Assembly (NCBI GenBank): GCA_000711775.1
Contig: ARYC01000357.1
Location: forward strand, 1-64,000
Direction of reading: 5' to 3'
Source: Oxytricha trifallax
Taxonomy: Eukaryota > Ciliophora > Spirotrichea > Sporadotrichida > Oxytrichidae
DNA: 64,000 nt
Made by a program: the position numbers and the translations under genes
Notes under the pieces: model-generated
The model's database searches: none
What the model was told of the DNA's origin: nothing
Seen by the model: the letters and a program-made list of their open reading frames with translations, nothing else
In this document: piece after piece, positions 35,560-47,319 of the stretch
Layout of the letters: each line of letters starts with the position of its first letter
How positions within the stretch are numbered: the stretch's first letter is position 1

Positions 35560-37250
35560 TTTTAATTTATTTATATTTTTAATATTTCTAGGTCAGTATT
35601 TATTTAACATAAAATGCTTTTGTTGTAAACATTTATATCCTAATTTAATTCCAATTAATTGAGTTAAATGATATAATATTAAAAAATTATTTTTATTATG
35701 GTTTTTCTTTTATATATGAATCACAATTCTTAAATATATATAATTTAAATAGATAAGCTATTTTAGTGTCAAATAATATTACTAAATTAATATAAGAATA
35801 TAAATACAATTAAATAATTATTGAACGATTTACAAAATAATTTATAGAAAAGAATTTGAATTTAGACAATCTTAGTTTAAGGAATTTCATGAAAATTTCT
35901 AAAGGATTAGCACTAATTATGATTATTAAGATGAATAATTAAAGCATTATAAACTAAATTAAAACTAATTTGGAAAAACACCTTAAAAAGTTAAAGTATA
36001 AAACAACCTCATGAAAGATATTATCAGGATTTTTAAAATTTAACAATAATATGCTGAATTATATATAGAAAAGATGAAACCAAATTTAAAGATTAATTAG
36101 AAAAATTAATATCATCATTTTCTAAATATAAATAGTGATCTTTTTTGAATTAATCAAATTTTAAGTGTTTGTATAATCATTATGTCATAAATATTGAGTG
36201 TAGGTGATATAATGCTAAAGTTTAGGATAACCACTATTAATTGTTATTACTCAAGGATTCAACTTACTTTTTGGAATTATTTCCTAAAATCTAAATTTTT
36301 TGAAAGGGCACACAATACAATTTAATTTAATCTAAAAATGAATTTATAGTATTTAGATTAAACTTGAATTGAATAAAAAGACTATAAACTAATTACCATT
36401 TGTCTTACTGTTTGAATTTTAAATAACGATGTTTAGTTATAAATAACACATGGTAAAAGTCATTTAACAATGGAATAACTGTAGGCTCTTAACAAAAGAT
36501 ATTTTATCTTTTTTATTATGTTATTCTTTTAATTTAAACTTAAATAAAATAGATCAACAGGATGAGTAGCTATTCTTTAAAAATAGTCTAAATAAATTCG
36601 CTTAAAATGAAAAGCAAAATATTAAAATATATGAATGTTATAAATGCTTAATAAAAAATATAAATATAATTAAATTTCTTAGGGAAGTGTTTTTTAACTG
36701 AAAACAACTCAATCTATATTTAGATGAAAGGTAGTAACTTAATTCCATATTAAAATCAAGTGATTTTACTGATTTGTTTTATTAAGTTCTAAATCAAATT
36801 CTTCAACTTCTAAAATATATTATGGCTATGTAAATCTTTCAACTGTAATTCAATTTTTAACAATAAAAATATTATAATTTTAGTGATAGTAGTTCTAGTA
36901 CAATATACCTAGTAATTAAAATACAAAATTAGATAACCACATATTATTACCATAGAATATATAAATTTATACCAAAATTAGAGTTCAAGTTTATTAATTT
37001 TTTGAAATTCGTTGATTTCACATTAATATTAATTCATTAGGTGTGTACTGAATTTGATATTATAAATTGCCAACAAACATAAATCAATTTTAGTTCATTT
37101 TATTCTTTATCGTTAAACTTGACATATGTCACATTGATTTTATTTAAATTGCCTGATAATATTTATTAGTGTTTTATTATTATTATTATTATTTTTGTTA
37201 CTATCATATTATTTTAATTTCTATTTGTATAAGACTTTTTATGTAAAATA
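35560..37250. other. AT-rich spacer, nothing recognised
   Basis: Low-complexity AT-rich DNA; no protein motif, RNA gene or repeat boundary was identified. Confidence 0.5.
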
Positions 37251-37259
37251 GTCTGTTCT

Positions 37260-38560
37260 CCCTAATTTTTGCCAAGGATTTCTTAAGAACATACGCTAAG
37301 TTAATTAGCTCAAATGTCTTCGTATGAGTTTTGTTAGCTCTAAAGCCTTTTGTATGCATAAATAGTATATCGTTTCATATTATTATATTATCCTAGATGA
37401 TCTCCATTATAGTTTTCATTCCACTATTTATTATTTGAAAAATCGTCTACTACTTATATACATTCTCTTACATATAGTTTAATTTTATAGATTTCATATT
37501 TAGGGTAAGGAAACTTCTCAATGCTCATGTTGATTTTCTTCTTCAAATCAATCCCAATTATTTTCTGACTATATTATTTGTTATTTATGAAGCATTTCTA
37601 AATTATTTTTGTTGCTAGTATTTCTTAAAAGTGGTTCACTTAGCAATCACTTAATTTATATTATTTCTTCAATTTTCAAGAAATTCTCAGCACAAATAAA
37701 GAATTGTATCTATAAATATTTAGTGAGATCTTATTTATGTTATCATAATGGTGACACTGATTATGCGATTGATATGACTAGTTATTCTAAAATAAAAATA
37801 TGTATATTTATTAATCGCATTTCGAGTATTTTTGTTTACATATTTTACATGTCCAAACATTTATTTAATCTAAGGTAGGTAGTCATTTTTATGTAATTAT
37901 TTTTTTATTTTTCTAAATTAGCCAATGCCTCTCTTAAATTGCTTAGGATCTTTGATTTTAACTTATAAATCTTCAGTAAATGATATTAAGATGTCTTGAT
38001 TGATTATAGGTTTTGGATCTTCTTTTAAATTGATATTAAAAAGAATTGGAAATAATCAACTTCCTTGAGCAACTCCTTGTCGTGTAGTAATCTACAATCC
38101 TAAAATAAGATTATATTGTATGTGTATAGCATCTCAAATATTTTGACTATTTCCCAGTTTTTACCTTTAACTATTCTTATTTTAATATAATAGTTTGTTT
38201 TTTCAGACCTTATTATACGATATTCGCCCTTCTGCTTGATCTTTCTCATTGACATCCTAGTATATAACAATCTAATCAAATTAATATGAATACTTTTATT
38301 ATTCTTGAAATCATTGTAGTAATTGTGAGTCTGTAATAACCTACACTTTTTCTCGTTGGTTTAATTTAAAGTCACTATTCAAAAACCCCCTAATATAAAT
38401 ACAATTATCAATCTTGTGTTGCCATTATTTGTATTTACACACGAGTATTAGTCTCTCACTTCAATGCACCAAAAGAACTTTCTTTCGTTTGGTTATCTCA
38501 CTCTTCCTCAGATTTAAATGTAGTCAACTTTATTAACATTTTTTCTATTATAACCATCTG
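37260..38560 (-). pseudogene. LINE copy 5, reverse-transcriptase half (strongly eroded)
   Basis: Minus-strand RT motifs survive: HINLIRLLYTRMS, then TRQGVAQGS followed by FPILFNINL (about 38030-38100), then SFTEDLQVKI where the catalytic FADD motif stands in intact LINEs; the first Asp is replaced (A-D-D has become T-E-D). The N-terminal RT entry lies about 5 kb away at 43.75-43.86 kb, the intervening DNA being inserted. Many stops and frame changes are present. The plus-strand frame at 37609-37878 is a shadow of this relic. Confidence 0.55.
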
Positions 38561-39645
38561 ACCTATTTTGTTTTTATAATTGCACTTTTTGATACTTTTG
38601 GGTGTTGACGTCAGGACGTCCCAGGTACGATCAGGACGTCCCAGCTACGTCAGGACGTCCCAGGGTCGTCAGGACGTCCCAAGGTGACGTCAGGACGTCC
38701 CAGATGACGTCAGGACGTCCCAAGGTGACGTCATGACGTCCCAGTCACTATCCGGACGTCCTAGTCACTATCCGGACGTCCCAGGTTACGTCCCAACTCA
38801 TTAATGATAAAATAATCAATTCCTTACAACCCCTTAATAGTCTATATGTGTTTCTATTTATAAAAGTATTTTTGGGGATTTGTGTCACTTTTTGATTATT
38901 TTCAACTAGATGTAAGATTAAATGATATTTTATTTCAGGTTGGAGATATTTATCCTTTTACATTTTATCATCCCTAAATCTGGATAAATGTTATGAAGAT
39001 GTATCATGTAAAAAATTTATTGAAATTGCAGGTGTTTGCTTAGTTATTTAATTAAACTATTTAAATTTTATGAAAGCTCTATCTAGTAATTCCCTAAGAC
39101 TACATTTTTTTATTTTTGAAATTCTTTTGTTCTGATTTAGTTATTGTATTTTAGTACATGACACTAATTAGGATTTAAACTAAATTTAAACTTTTCCATT
39201 TAAACTTCATTATATCAAAACTAGGAACTAATAAAGTTTTGGTACTATTGCATTGATGGACCAATTAAAATAAAAGGATTTAGTACCAGTACTAATTAAA
39301 ATAAGACATATTTAATGCTATTATAATCTAATTTATTTGGGAAAAAATCTGGAAATTCATATCAGAAATTTGTTACAGTTTTAGAAAAACTTTCTCGTTA
39401 TAGGGATGAACTCCTATAAGATACTCATGTGTATTTAATGATTTAAGATTAAATAAATTTATAATTCACTAGTTAATACTAAAATCAAACCATCAATCTT
39501 AATCGTGACGTAGACGTATTTGAATGAGTTGACGTGGCAATTTCGTGACGTGGCAATTTCGTGACGTGGCAATTTTTTGACGTGGCATTGATGAAGTAGA
39601 AAACTCCGAAAAACCACTTCCGCTATCACCTAGTCGCCTTCTGAA

Positions 39646-39870
39646 TCAATTGATTAGCAAAAGACATACCTAAAAACACAGCTCGCAGGATTCGATTAGA
39701 TGACAGGGCGTGGAGAAAACGCTTACCGGTTCCGCCGCTGCTGGTTAACGTATTCCCTGTCCTTTTGATGTGGTAGCTTCAGCAGCCTAACCCTTTGTGG
39801 GTGAAAAATCCTTATCGTTGGCTTCAGTGGTTTTCGTCTTCTCATTTTTGAAGGCAGAGAGTACCTTCAT
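39646..39870 (-). CDS. Short ORF (74 codons) in the GC-rich core of the 2.2-kb element
   Basis: ATG at 39870, TGA at 39646-39648, in-frame TAG/TAA read as Gln. It begins MKVLSAFKNEKTKTTEANDK, with a Thr/Ala/Lys-rich N-terminal half and a Cys-containing hydrophobic end. GTAAGC occurs in the middle and could be a 5' splice site, so the true product might differ. The composition is far from the AT-rich average and looks like captured genic DNA. No family recognised; coding is not certain. Confidence 0.35.
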
Positions 39871-39954
39871 TCTGCTTCCTAATACCTAGGAATGTGAATT
39901 TTCAAACCAGGAAAGCTCATCTAATGTAGGAAAATCATAGGGTCCAGCTCACTC

Positions 39955-40045
39955 GAGGAGTGTACGCTGACGGATTGAACCCCGCCGACTGGACCCTCAT
40001 GCGCCCAGCCACCCTCTACCTGCCTTCGGTAGACCTTAGTATAGT
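39955..40045 (-). ncRNA. Hairpin with B-box-like motif inside the 2.2-kb element
   Basis: On the minus strand GGGTGGCTGGGCGCAT (A-box-like) is followed by GGGGTTCAATCCG (B-box-like). AGGGTCCAG and CTGGACCCT form a 9-bp stem around the B-box. This resembles a tRNA-derived pol III promoter, but it does not fold as a tRNA. Confidence 0.35.
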
Positions 40046-40835
40046 AGCAAGCTCTATTAGAAAGACTTAAGTGAGATTGGTATCTCACCTAGCAATTAAC
40101 TTCTTAATTTAATAATATAAGATACTCATAATTAATAGGTGTCTAAGAATTTATGGGTATTTTAAAACAAATTTGTAAGATTGAAATCCATTTAAAATAC
40201 TTTTAAAACTAAGATATTATAAGATTAAAGCCATCAATCGCCTTATAACCAATCATTTTAAGAATATTTTATTTAAATTTTACCTAATTTAATTTTGTAT
40301 TGTGTTTGGATAAAAACATTTTAATTAAGAACGCAAGCTAAAAGAAATGAAAGTATTGAATTGAATTTGAAAATAACTTACGGTGAAAATTTCAAAAAAA
40401 TTAGTTATAAAAACAAAATTTTTAAATGATTCAATTATTAATTTCCATAAAAACAATCATTAAAAGTGATAACATAAGAGAAAAATGAATAACATTAAAA
40501 AATATCAATCAAACTTTACTTTTTTAAAAAAAAATGCTTTAAAATATATAAAATCATGAGATAATTTTAGTTGATTATAGAAATAGATCATATAAAACTT
40601 TCATATTTAGATAATTAGATTAATATTGATACTTCATAATTAAAGTGAATCCAGTCCCAAACATAACCTCTTATCAATAAAACACTCATAAACTATCATT
40701 TGGTTTAGGGGAATTTAAGTCCCCACTATTCTATGTATTTATGTATTGGGACGTCCTGACGACCCCGGGACGTCCTGACGACCCTGGGACGTCCTGACAA
40801 CCCTGGGACGCCCTTACGTCAACACCCATACTTTT

Positions 40836-43740
40836 TTATACATATATATATATATATTATCACAGTACTTCCTAGTATCTGGTTCAAATGTCATTTTTAT
40901 ATATCTTCTAAATTTCCTTTTTTATTCTTTAATCTTACAGTAATAATTGAATAGCTAGCCATAAAACTCTATGATTTTTATTTCAACTTCAAGTTCATTT
41001 CATTCATCATTAATAGTAATCCCTTAATAAGTTCTTAAACACTTTTTATTATTTTTAAATTATTGACTTATTATAATAAACCTTTTTTATAATAATTCTC
41101 AAAACATTTTTAAATATGTTCAAATGATTTCCCCTTTTATATAAACCTACCTTGGAACAAACGACTGCAATTTACTATATTGCTCTTTATTACCCACTCT
41201 GGTGGTTGTTGTCACTAATTGCCACCTTTATTAACTTCCCTATCTTATACTTAAAGTAATTAAAGCAGTATTATCTAGATTCTTTAGTTTAAACTTTCTT
41301 CCTTCTCCAATGAATACACTCCAGCTTAATTTTATGATAATTATAATTGTCTTTTTAGCTATATGTAAATTTTAAATCACTTGGCATTTGATTTTAGGTT
41401 TTAATTGAATTAATTTGTGATTCTCGAGTCTAAACTAGCATATTTTCCAGTTGCCAATTTCGACTTCTTGGAAATTAGGTCTAGTTAATTTCCTTAAGGG
41501 TAAGGTTTCACCATTTTGAAGAATGGATTATTTCAATCTATTCCCCACACAGTTATTTTATGTGATTTTGTTAAATCTTCACATACCATTAATCAAATTC
41601 TTCTGTCTCTTTTATTTCAGAAATCTAATCACAATTATAAGTTTACTATATAATTTTTAAAATTACTAATTCAAGTAAGCGGGAAAATTATAAATTATAA
41701 ATAGAATCCTCCTTTTTTTTAATATATAAGTGCCTTAAGAGACACCCAAGTGCTTTTACTTTTTATCATTTTATATATTCTGTTTAATTAGTGATAGTAA
41801 TCTATCATTTCTTGGCAATAACATTTGTCTTATGTTTGCCAATTATCTTTTGTAGCCAATTTTACTCTAAATTTATATGCCTTTTACTTTGCGCGCTTTG
41901 AAGACAAATTTACTCTGATTCGATATTCGTGCTCAGCGATGTCTAAAAGACTAGGATCATTATGGTTTTGTCAATTATTATAATAATTTTAAAATATAAA
42001 CACTTTTTTCGTTCGTTCATGAACCTGATTTTTCACATTTTATTAAGAAACACATATTTATATTCTTTTAATGATACAATCCCTCAAACAATACTTTAAA
42101 TGTCTTTAACTTTGCGCGTTTTTTTTTAAGATTTGAAAAAACGAACTTCATATTCGTGTTCAGCGAGGTCTAAATGACCAGGATCATTAATTTGAGTAAT
42201 TTTTATGAAAAATAAATTTGAAAATTCAACTATTAAAGGAAAGGTTCGACTTCGGACAAATTTTTATAAAATCAATTTATGGCATAATGATCTCTCCATA
42301 ATTTTGAAAATGTCTATATAACTTGTGTTCCGGTATTACACTCTTACTCAGGAGCCCAAATTTAGTGGATTTGCTTAATTCCAGGTCAACTCATGAATTT
42401 CCTTGAGCCTTTGTTGCTCCCTTAAAATCCCTATAAGTCAATATTTAACATACTTGTTCATCAAATCCCATAATTAATATTTTTAAACCATTCAATCAAA
42501 ATTTTTACCTTCTATTTCTCTCAACAATTAATATTGCTAATTTTTGAGTTCAGACATCATGCATTTTTATTAAAATAATAGTACAATTTAATCATTTCAA
42601 ATTTATCTACAATATACTGTTGATTCTATGTTAACTTCTTCAGTAAGGGATTTCTCCAAGATTCTAACATTTCCTAAACTCCTTTTTATGCTTGAATAGA
42701 TTTGAGCAATTTATTATCTTCAATTTGCTCAGAAATGTTTTTAAGTAATTTATACTAAGACTGTTTTTATTTATTTTCTATTTTAATGTGTTTTTTCCAA
42801 TATTTTGTGAGAATTAGGCTTTTTTGAAGTCTTGTTAGCTTTATTAGTTAAATTTCTTCCATACTTTTTGAAATACCAATCATATCTTTTTTTAAAAATA
42901 GTTTAATACTACTTAATATTCAGCAATTACTAGTAATATTATCTTAAAAGTTAATCATTTTGTAAACTTACTCAATAATTATATCATAAACATTATTAAA
43001 AATGCAGTTGCTTAAATTATAAATTTTGTTAACTCATACAATTTGCTGGTATATTAATGACCACAAAGGTGGGACTGACAATAAATCAAATAAATGATGC
43101 AGTCTAAACTTTCACATTGCCCTATAGATACATATTATATAAAATAATTTAAATGAGTAATTTGTAATTATTTTTATACCTATCTACCTTTGTCATTTCT
43201 TTATCGATTGATTTTATTATTTATAATAAATATGAATTTATAAAATATATTAGATTAGTTTAACTGCAAATGAATAGTTGTAAATTAAGTAAAACTTATT
43301 AAAAAAGAAAAATTAACATTCAATAATTTAAGCTCTTCCTTATTTACCAACCTCGAATCCTGATTATATGAGTTTATATATAGTAAAGCCATTAAATAAT
43401 TATAACTAAATTTATATATTTTAAACTAATATCAATCAGATTAAATTAAACTGAACTAACTTTAATAAATATTAATATCATAACAAATATATTATAAAAT
43501 CATATTAGAATATATCACTTGATTGAATAAATAAACTGATTTTTGAAATCTTAAATACTCTAAAAGTGGTAAAAAGTAAGAGATATTTTCTACTTTTGCT
43601 CCACTTTTTTTCATAGTAATATTTTTAATAATTCATTTAAATTATAATACAAACATATGTTTTAATTAGTTTAATTATTTCTATAATTCACTTATTATTT
43701 TTTAGAAATGATAGTAAATGTATTTTTATTTTCACTTTCT
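40836..43740. other. AT-rich DNA inside the split LINE 5; tandem duplication
   Basis: No gene recognised. Two similar blocks, about 41884-41966 and 42103-42205, share TTTGCGCG, then a segment like CGATATTCGTGCTCAGCGA, then TCTAAA-GAC-AGGATCATTA, about 220 bp apart. A further block at 42345-42440 (GAGCCCAAATTTAGTGGATT and following) recurs inverted at 32610-32700. This suggests at least one more unidentified repeat family. Confidence 0.5.
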
Positions 43741-43749
43741 TACATTTTT

Positions 43750-44650
43750 TACTTGAGATTCTAAGAGCAATTTTTCATTAAGGCCATCTTGTCCTAATGC
43801 TTTATAAAAATTGCCTTCCCCCATACTTTTCTTCACATCCCTTTCGTTGTAAAATCAAACTTATATAAATAAATATTTTATTGCCCTTTGTATACATCTC
43901 TTGCTTTCTAATCAAGGTAATTCTATTCTCTAATAACTTTGGATAGAATTACTAAGAATTCTTTATTAACTAAACTTTCACTCTTTTTATCGTAAACTGT
44001 TTTTATTGTCTACCTTTGTTTTTTATTTTTTGAAATTCTTATTTCCAAAAAAATCCTTTTGCATCTAGTATTAGTGTAGTTAATGTTTTCAATGATTCTC
44101 ACTACTTATGGGCCTACTGCAGATTGTTAATACCAGCAATTTGCTTTACTTTTCTACTTCTAAATATGTCCTTATAGCAACTCAAGTTCATCTTTTATTA
44201 CTTTTCTAAATCTCTTCATTCCTATTTGTCAATATTTATTATGATATTTTCCTAGTATTTGAGTCTATATTTTACTGAAATTACTTTTATGAATGTAATA
44301 GATATAACTTAAAACGCTTAGTTACAACACATTAAATTTTATTTTGTTTCCAGTGATCTGCTCTCTTTATTTTATTCTTTATCTCAAATTAATTAAGTTG
44401 CCGCCTGTAGTCGATGGCATATTTATCATCTGGAATAAATTCTAATTTGTTAGACTTTTCTTTGATTGTTTTAAATAGTCTTAGATATCATAAATTTTTA
44501 ATATATCACTGCTGTTAATTTACTTTAGTAGACTTCGCTTTGCTGGTTTGTTATAATCAACATTTAGTGTTCGCCTCTCTTGTATTCTGTTACTTAAGCT
44601 TAATTTATTTCTCAAAACAGTATTATAATTTAATCTAAACTGAATCAGCT
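43750..44650 (-). pseudogene. LINE copy 5, endonuclease-RT linker and RT entry
   Basis: Minus-strand KALGQDGLNEKLLLESQVK (about 43755-43820) aligns with the RT entry KAIGQDKFDG region of LINE 2. Upstream, near 44400, a linker-like segment is seen. In LINE 2 this motif is about 20 residues from the next RT motif; here that motif lies beyond 38560, so about 5 kb of DNA has been inserted. The copy is heavily eroded and the endonuclease is not clearly readable. Confidence 0.42.
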
Positions 44651-45029
44651 AACACAAATAGTATTTAGAGGGGCAGTATAGACAAATAATAATAAGTAAT
44701 TTAAAGAATATCTTAATTAATTATTTCTAATGTGCTAAGTGCCTTTACCATTTATAGAATCATTAATTTTAAGATGACTTAATAATTTAAGGCATAAGTT
44801 TAATTGAAAATTAATCAAGTAATTTAATTAAAATTTTATATTCTATTAATCGGAATTCAAAATGAAATTTATATAAAATCTCAAAAAAAATATGTTTGTA
44901 ATAAATTTGGGTTAATAAGTTATATTATAAATTCTTACATTAACATACTCTGAAATTTATAATTTAATTATTATTTAATTAATTTTAATCCATTTTAATA
45001 ATGAAGATTAAAATATTTAAAGAGGAGCG

Positions 45030-46960
45030 AGAGAATTTTATATATCTGATGACCAAGACTTCATTTCATTCATTAGAGTTGTTAATAAAAATACGCACTC
45101 ATTAACTTTTGTAATTCTAATCTACAATTAATCTTGTTGAGGTGGCTGTTTTTAATGCTCAAAGAAGTTCAGGGAGTTTACATTAGAATATAATCAGAAT
45201 TCATTCTTCTCAAAATTGATGATTATAGTAAATACAGTACAATCAACATCTTCACATTAGTTGTTGTGTTGGAAGTGAAATTACTGAGACTCATATTCGC
45301 TATACCATGTTAAATATTTATATTGAATTCCCAAATTAAGCATGGAAAGCTTATTCTGAAATAACATTAAATATATTAGCTGCATTTACAGTCAATAGCA
45401 TATATCCATTTCTAAATAGATTCAAGTGACTATCATGCTTATATTGCTACATAAGATTAAAATGATTTGAGAGGAGAATTTAATGAAAGTACCTAATTTA
45501 ATGAAGAATTTAGAGGCCCGATCCTCAGTAATTTGGCCAGTATAATAACGGTTTGATCTTCTAGTTTACTGCTTCTAGAAGCGTACCTTCTATCAAGAAA
45601 CTACTAGTACACTAACTCCAATTAATTCATTAGGATATGTGATTTGAATCTGGTTCCTGATGATTCAGTCAAATTAGTAGTATAGTTTCAATTTACTTTG
45701 TCATAATAACTAATATTGCCGGTTAAAGAGTGATATTACGTTCAATAATACTCATATCTTTCAAAGATGTACTTTAATATCTCTTAATTTAGAGCTTGGA
45801 CTTGAGATCCAACAAAAATTAATCTACTACTGCATCATCGCATTGATTACAATATGTAGGAAAAACTTTCCTTCAATATGATTGAAGATGCCAATCTTTG
45901 CAACTATATTAATAGGCTTCAAATTAAATAGCAATAAATTTTAGCTCATGAGGATCATGTCATGAGGAAATTTCTCGACGTCAGAGGAAAATAGGTAAAA
46001 TCTAATATATAATCATTTAACTCATAGATGAGTACAAGAATTACTTGATTTATTTAAAATAAATAGGTCTGGAAGATAACTTATTCAGGCATTTTTTTGA
46101 CAATATAATGGATTATTTAAAAAACATAAATAGCTTAATATAATTTATACAATTAAAAATATATATGAAAAAGTAAATCACGTCCAATTTTATTAGGAAA
46201 AAGTCTGGCAATAGCTCCTATTGGGCTCCTCCTAGATTTAAAAATGGGCAATTGATTGAACCTAATATCTTTAGATATGAAGATAATTGCCTCAGTACTA
46301 CACTGTATAAAATCTAAGATTTATGTTAGTTATAATTTAATATATTTACAAATTCGAATTTAAGATTAGTTTGAAGTTTGAAGCTTTCCAATTTATTTGA
46401 TTTAATTAAAGTTTAATAATTAAATTTAATTACTGGAATAGAAATGGGGTTCTCATAATAGTAGTAGAGCACACATGACGACAACCTACACTAGGCTTGT
46501 CAAGATCTTATAGTACTACTTACGGATCAGGACCAAGATATTACTCCCACCTTTGATGATATTATGGAAACACTAAGTGAAGACTGCAGTGAAATGGAGA
46601 TGCCATAGCACAGCTTCTCGTGCTTAATTCCCACATTCAAGTTGAATCTAGTTTAGTAGTTATTGGGATCACTATAGGACCATCATCAGCAATCACAATA
46701 ATCAGCCTACCATTGACTGCACTGTCTTGGGGAGATTCCTAATATGGTAACACCATAAGTATTCTCGCTTAGACCCTTAGAATGGTGTAATTGTCTTTAC
46801 TTACACGTTTGACTACATTTGAGAAATTTCGACTGATATACTCTATAATAAAAAATCAATAGTATTCAATATAATCCAAATAATTTAAAACATATTAATT
46901 CTTAAGTTAATGGGGTTCAACTTTATAATTTTCTTATGTGATTGTCATCAAGATTCTAAT
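45030..46960 (+). pseudogene. Decayed coding relic, product unknown
   Basis: Several protein-like stretches in changing plus-strand frames with TAA/TAG as Gln: INLVEVAVFNAQRSSGSL (about 45125-45185), DSSDYHAYIATQDQNDLRGE (about 45420-45480), RICDLNLVPDDSVKLVV, MIEDANLCNYINRLQIK (about 45880-45930), SSYWAPPRFKNGQLIEPNIF (about 46215-46270), WGDSQYGNTISILAQ (about 46730-46770). In-frame TGAs and frame changes separate them. No family can be named with confidence. It may be a germline copy of a gene cut into macronucleus-destined pieces, or a plain pseudogene. Confidence 0.4.
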
Positions 46961-47319
46961 TTTCTTATTAAGCATTTAATACTAAAAACAGGAAATGTAC
47001 ATTATTTCTATTAATTTAATTTTAATTTATTTGAAAAGCATCCCTCGATACTTGTTTTAAATTATTCTCTTGAGGTTTGAATTTAAAAATTAAAATAAAA
47101 TTGCTTATTTTTTTTTAATTACAAAGCTGACACTTTATTTTTTACATAAACTCAATTGTTTCATAAAATTAAAATAATTCTTGTTGATTAAAAAGGAAGT
47201 TTTTTTACTCAAACTTTTAAAAAGTAAAGGAAATCATTGCTTTTTGTAAGGAGTTTTAAAGAAATATTTAACATTAATTCAGAAAAATTAAATTTATATT
47301 TATATATTGATATTTATTT

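Larger units (their letters stand above)
38600..40827. mobile_element. 2,228-bp element with TIRs, ACGT-repeat ends and 8-bp TSD
   Basis: Both ends begin GGGTGTTGACGT in inverted orientation. ATACTTTT flanks it at 38592-38599 and 40828-40835, an 8-bp target duplication. The left end carries about nine copies of a CAGGACGTCCCA-type unit (38612-38785), the right end about four in inverted orientation (40748-40815). These resemble subterminal transposase-binding sites. A third array, TGACGTGGCAATTTCG repeated 3.5 times, lies inside at 39529-39588. A GC-rich core (39590-40080) holds a 74-codon ORF and a B-box-like sequence. No transposase is visible, so it is non-autonomous. The superfamily is unassigned. 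Confidence 0.8.

Noticed and set aside
37609-37878. 89-codon plus-strand frame
   Set aside because: It overlaps the antisense of the LINE 5 RT relic in an AT-rich stretch; residue pattern is hydrophobic noise.
38600-38790. Repeat array as a CRISPR array
   Set aside because: Spacers are too short and irregular, units are palindromic and belong to transposon termini; the genome is eukaryotic.
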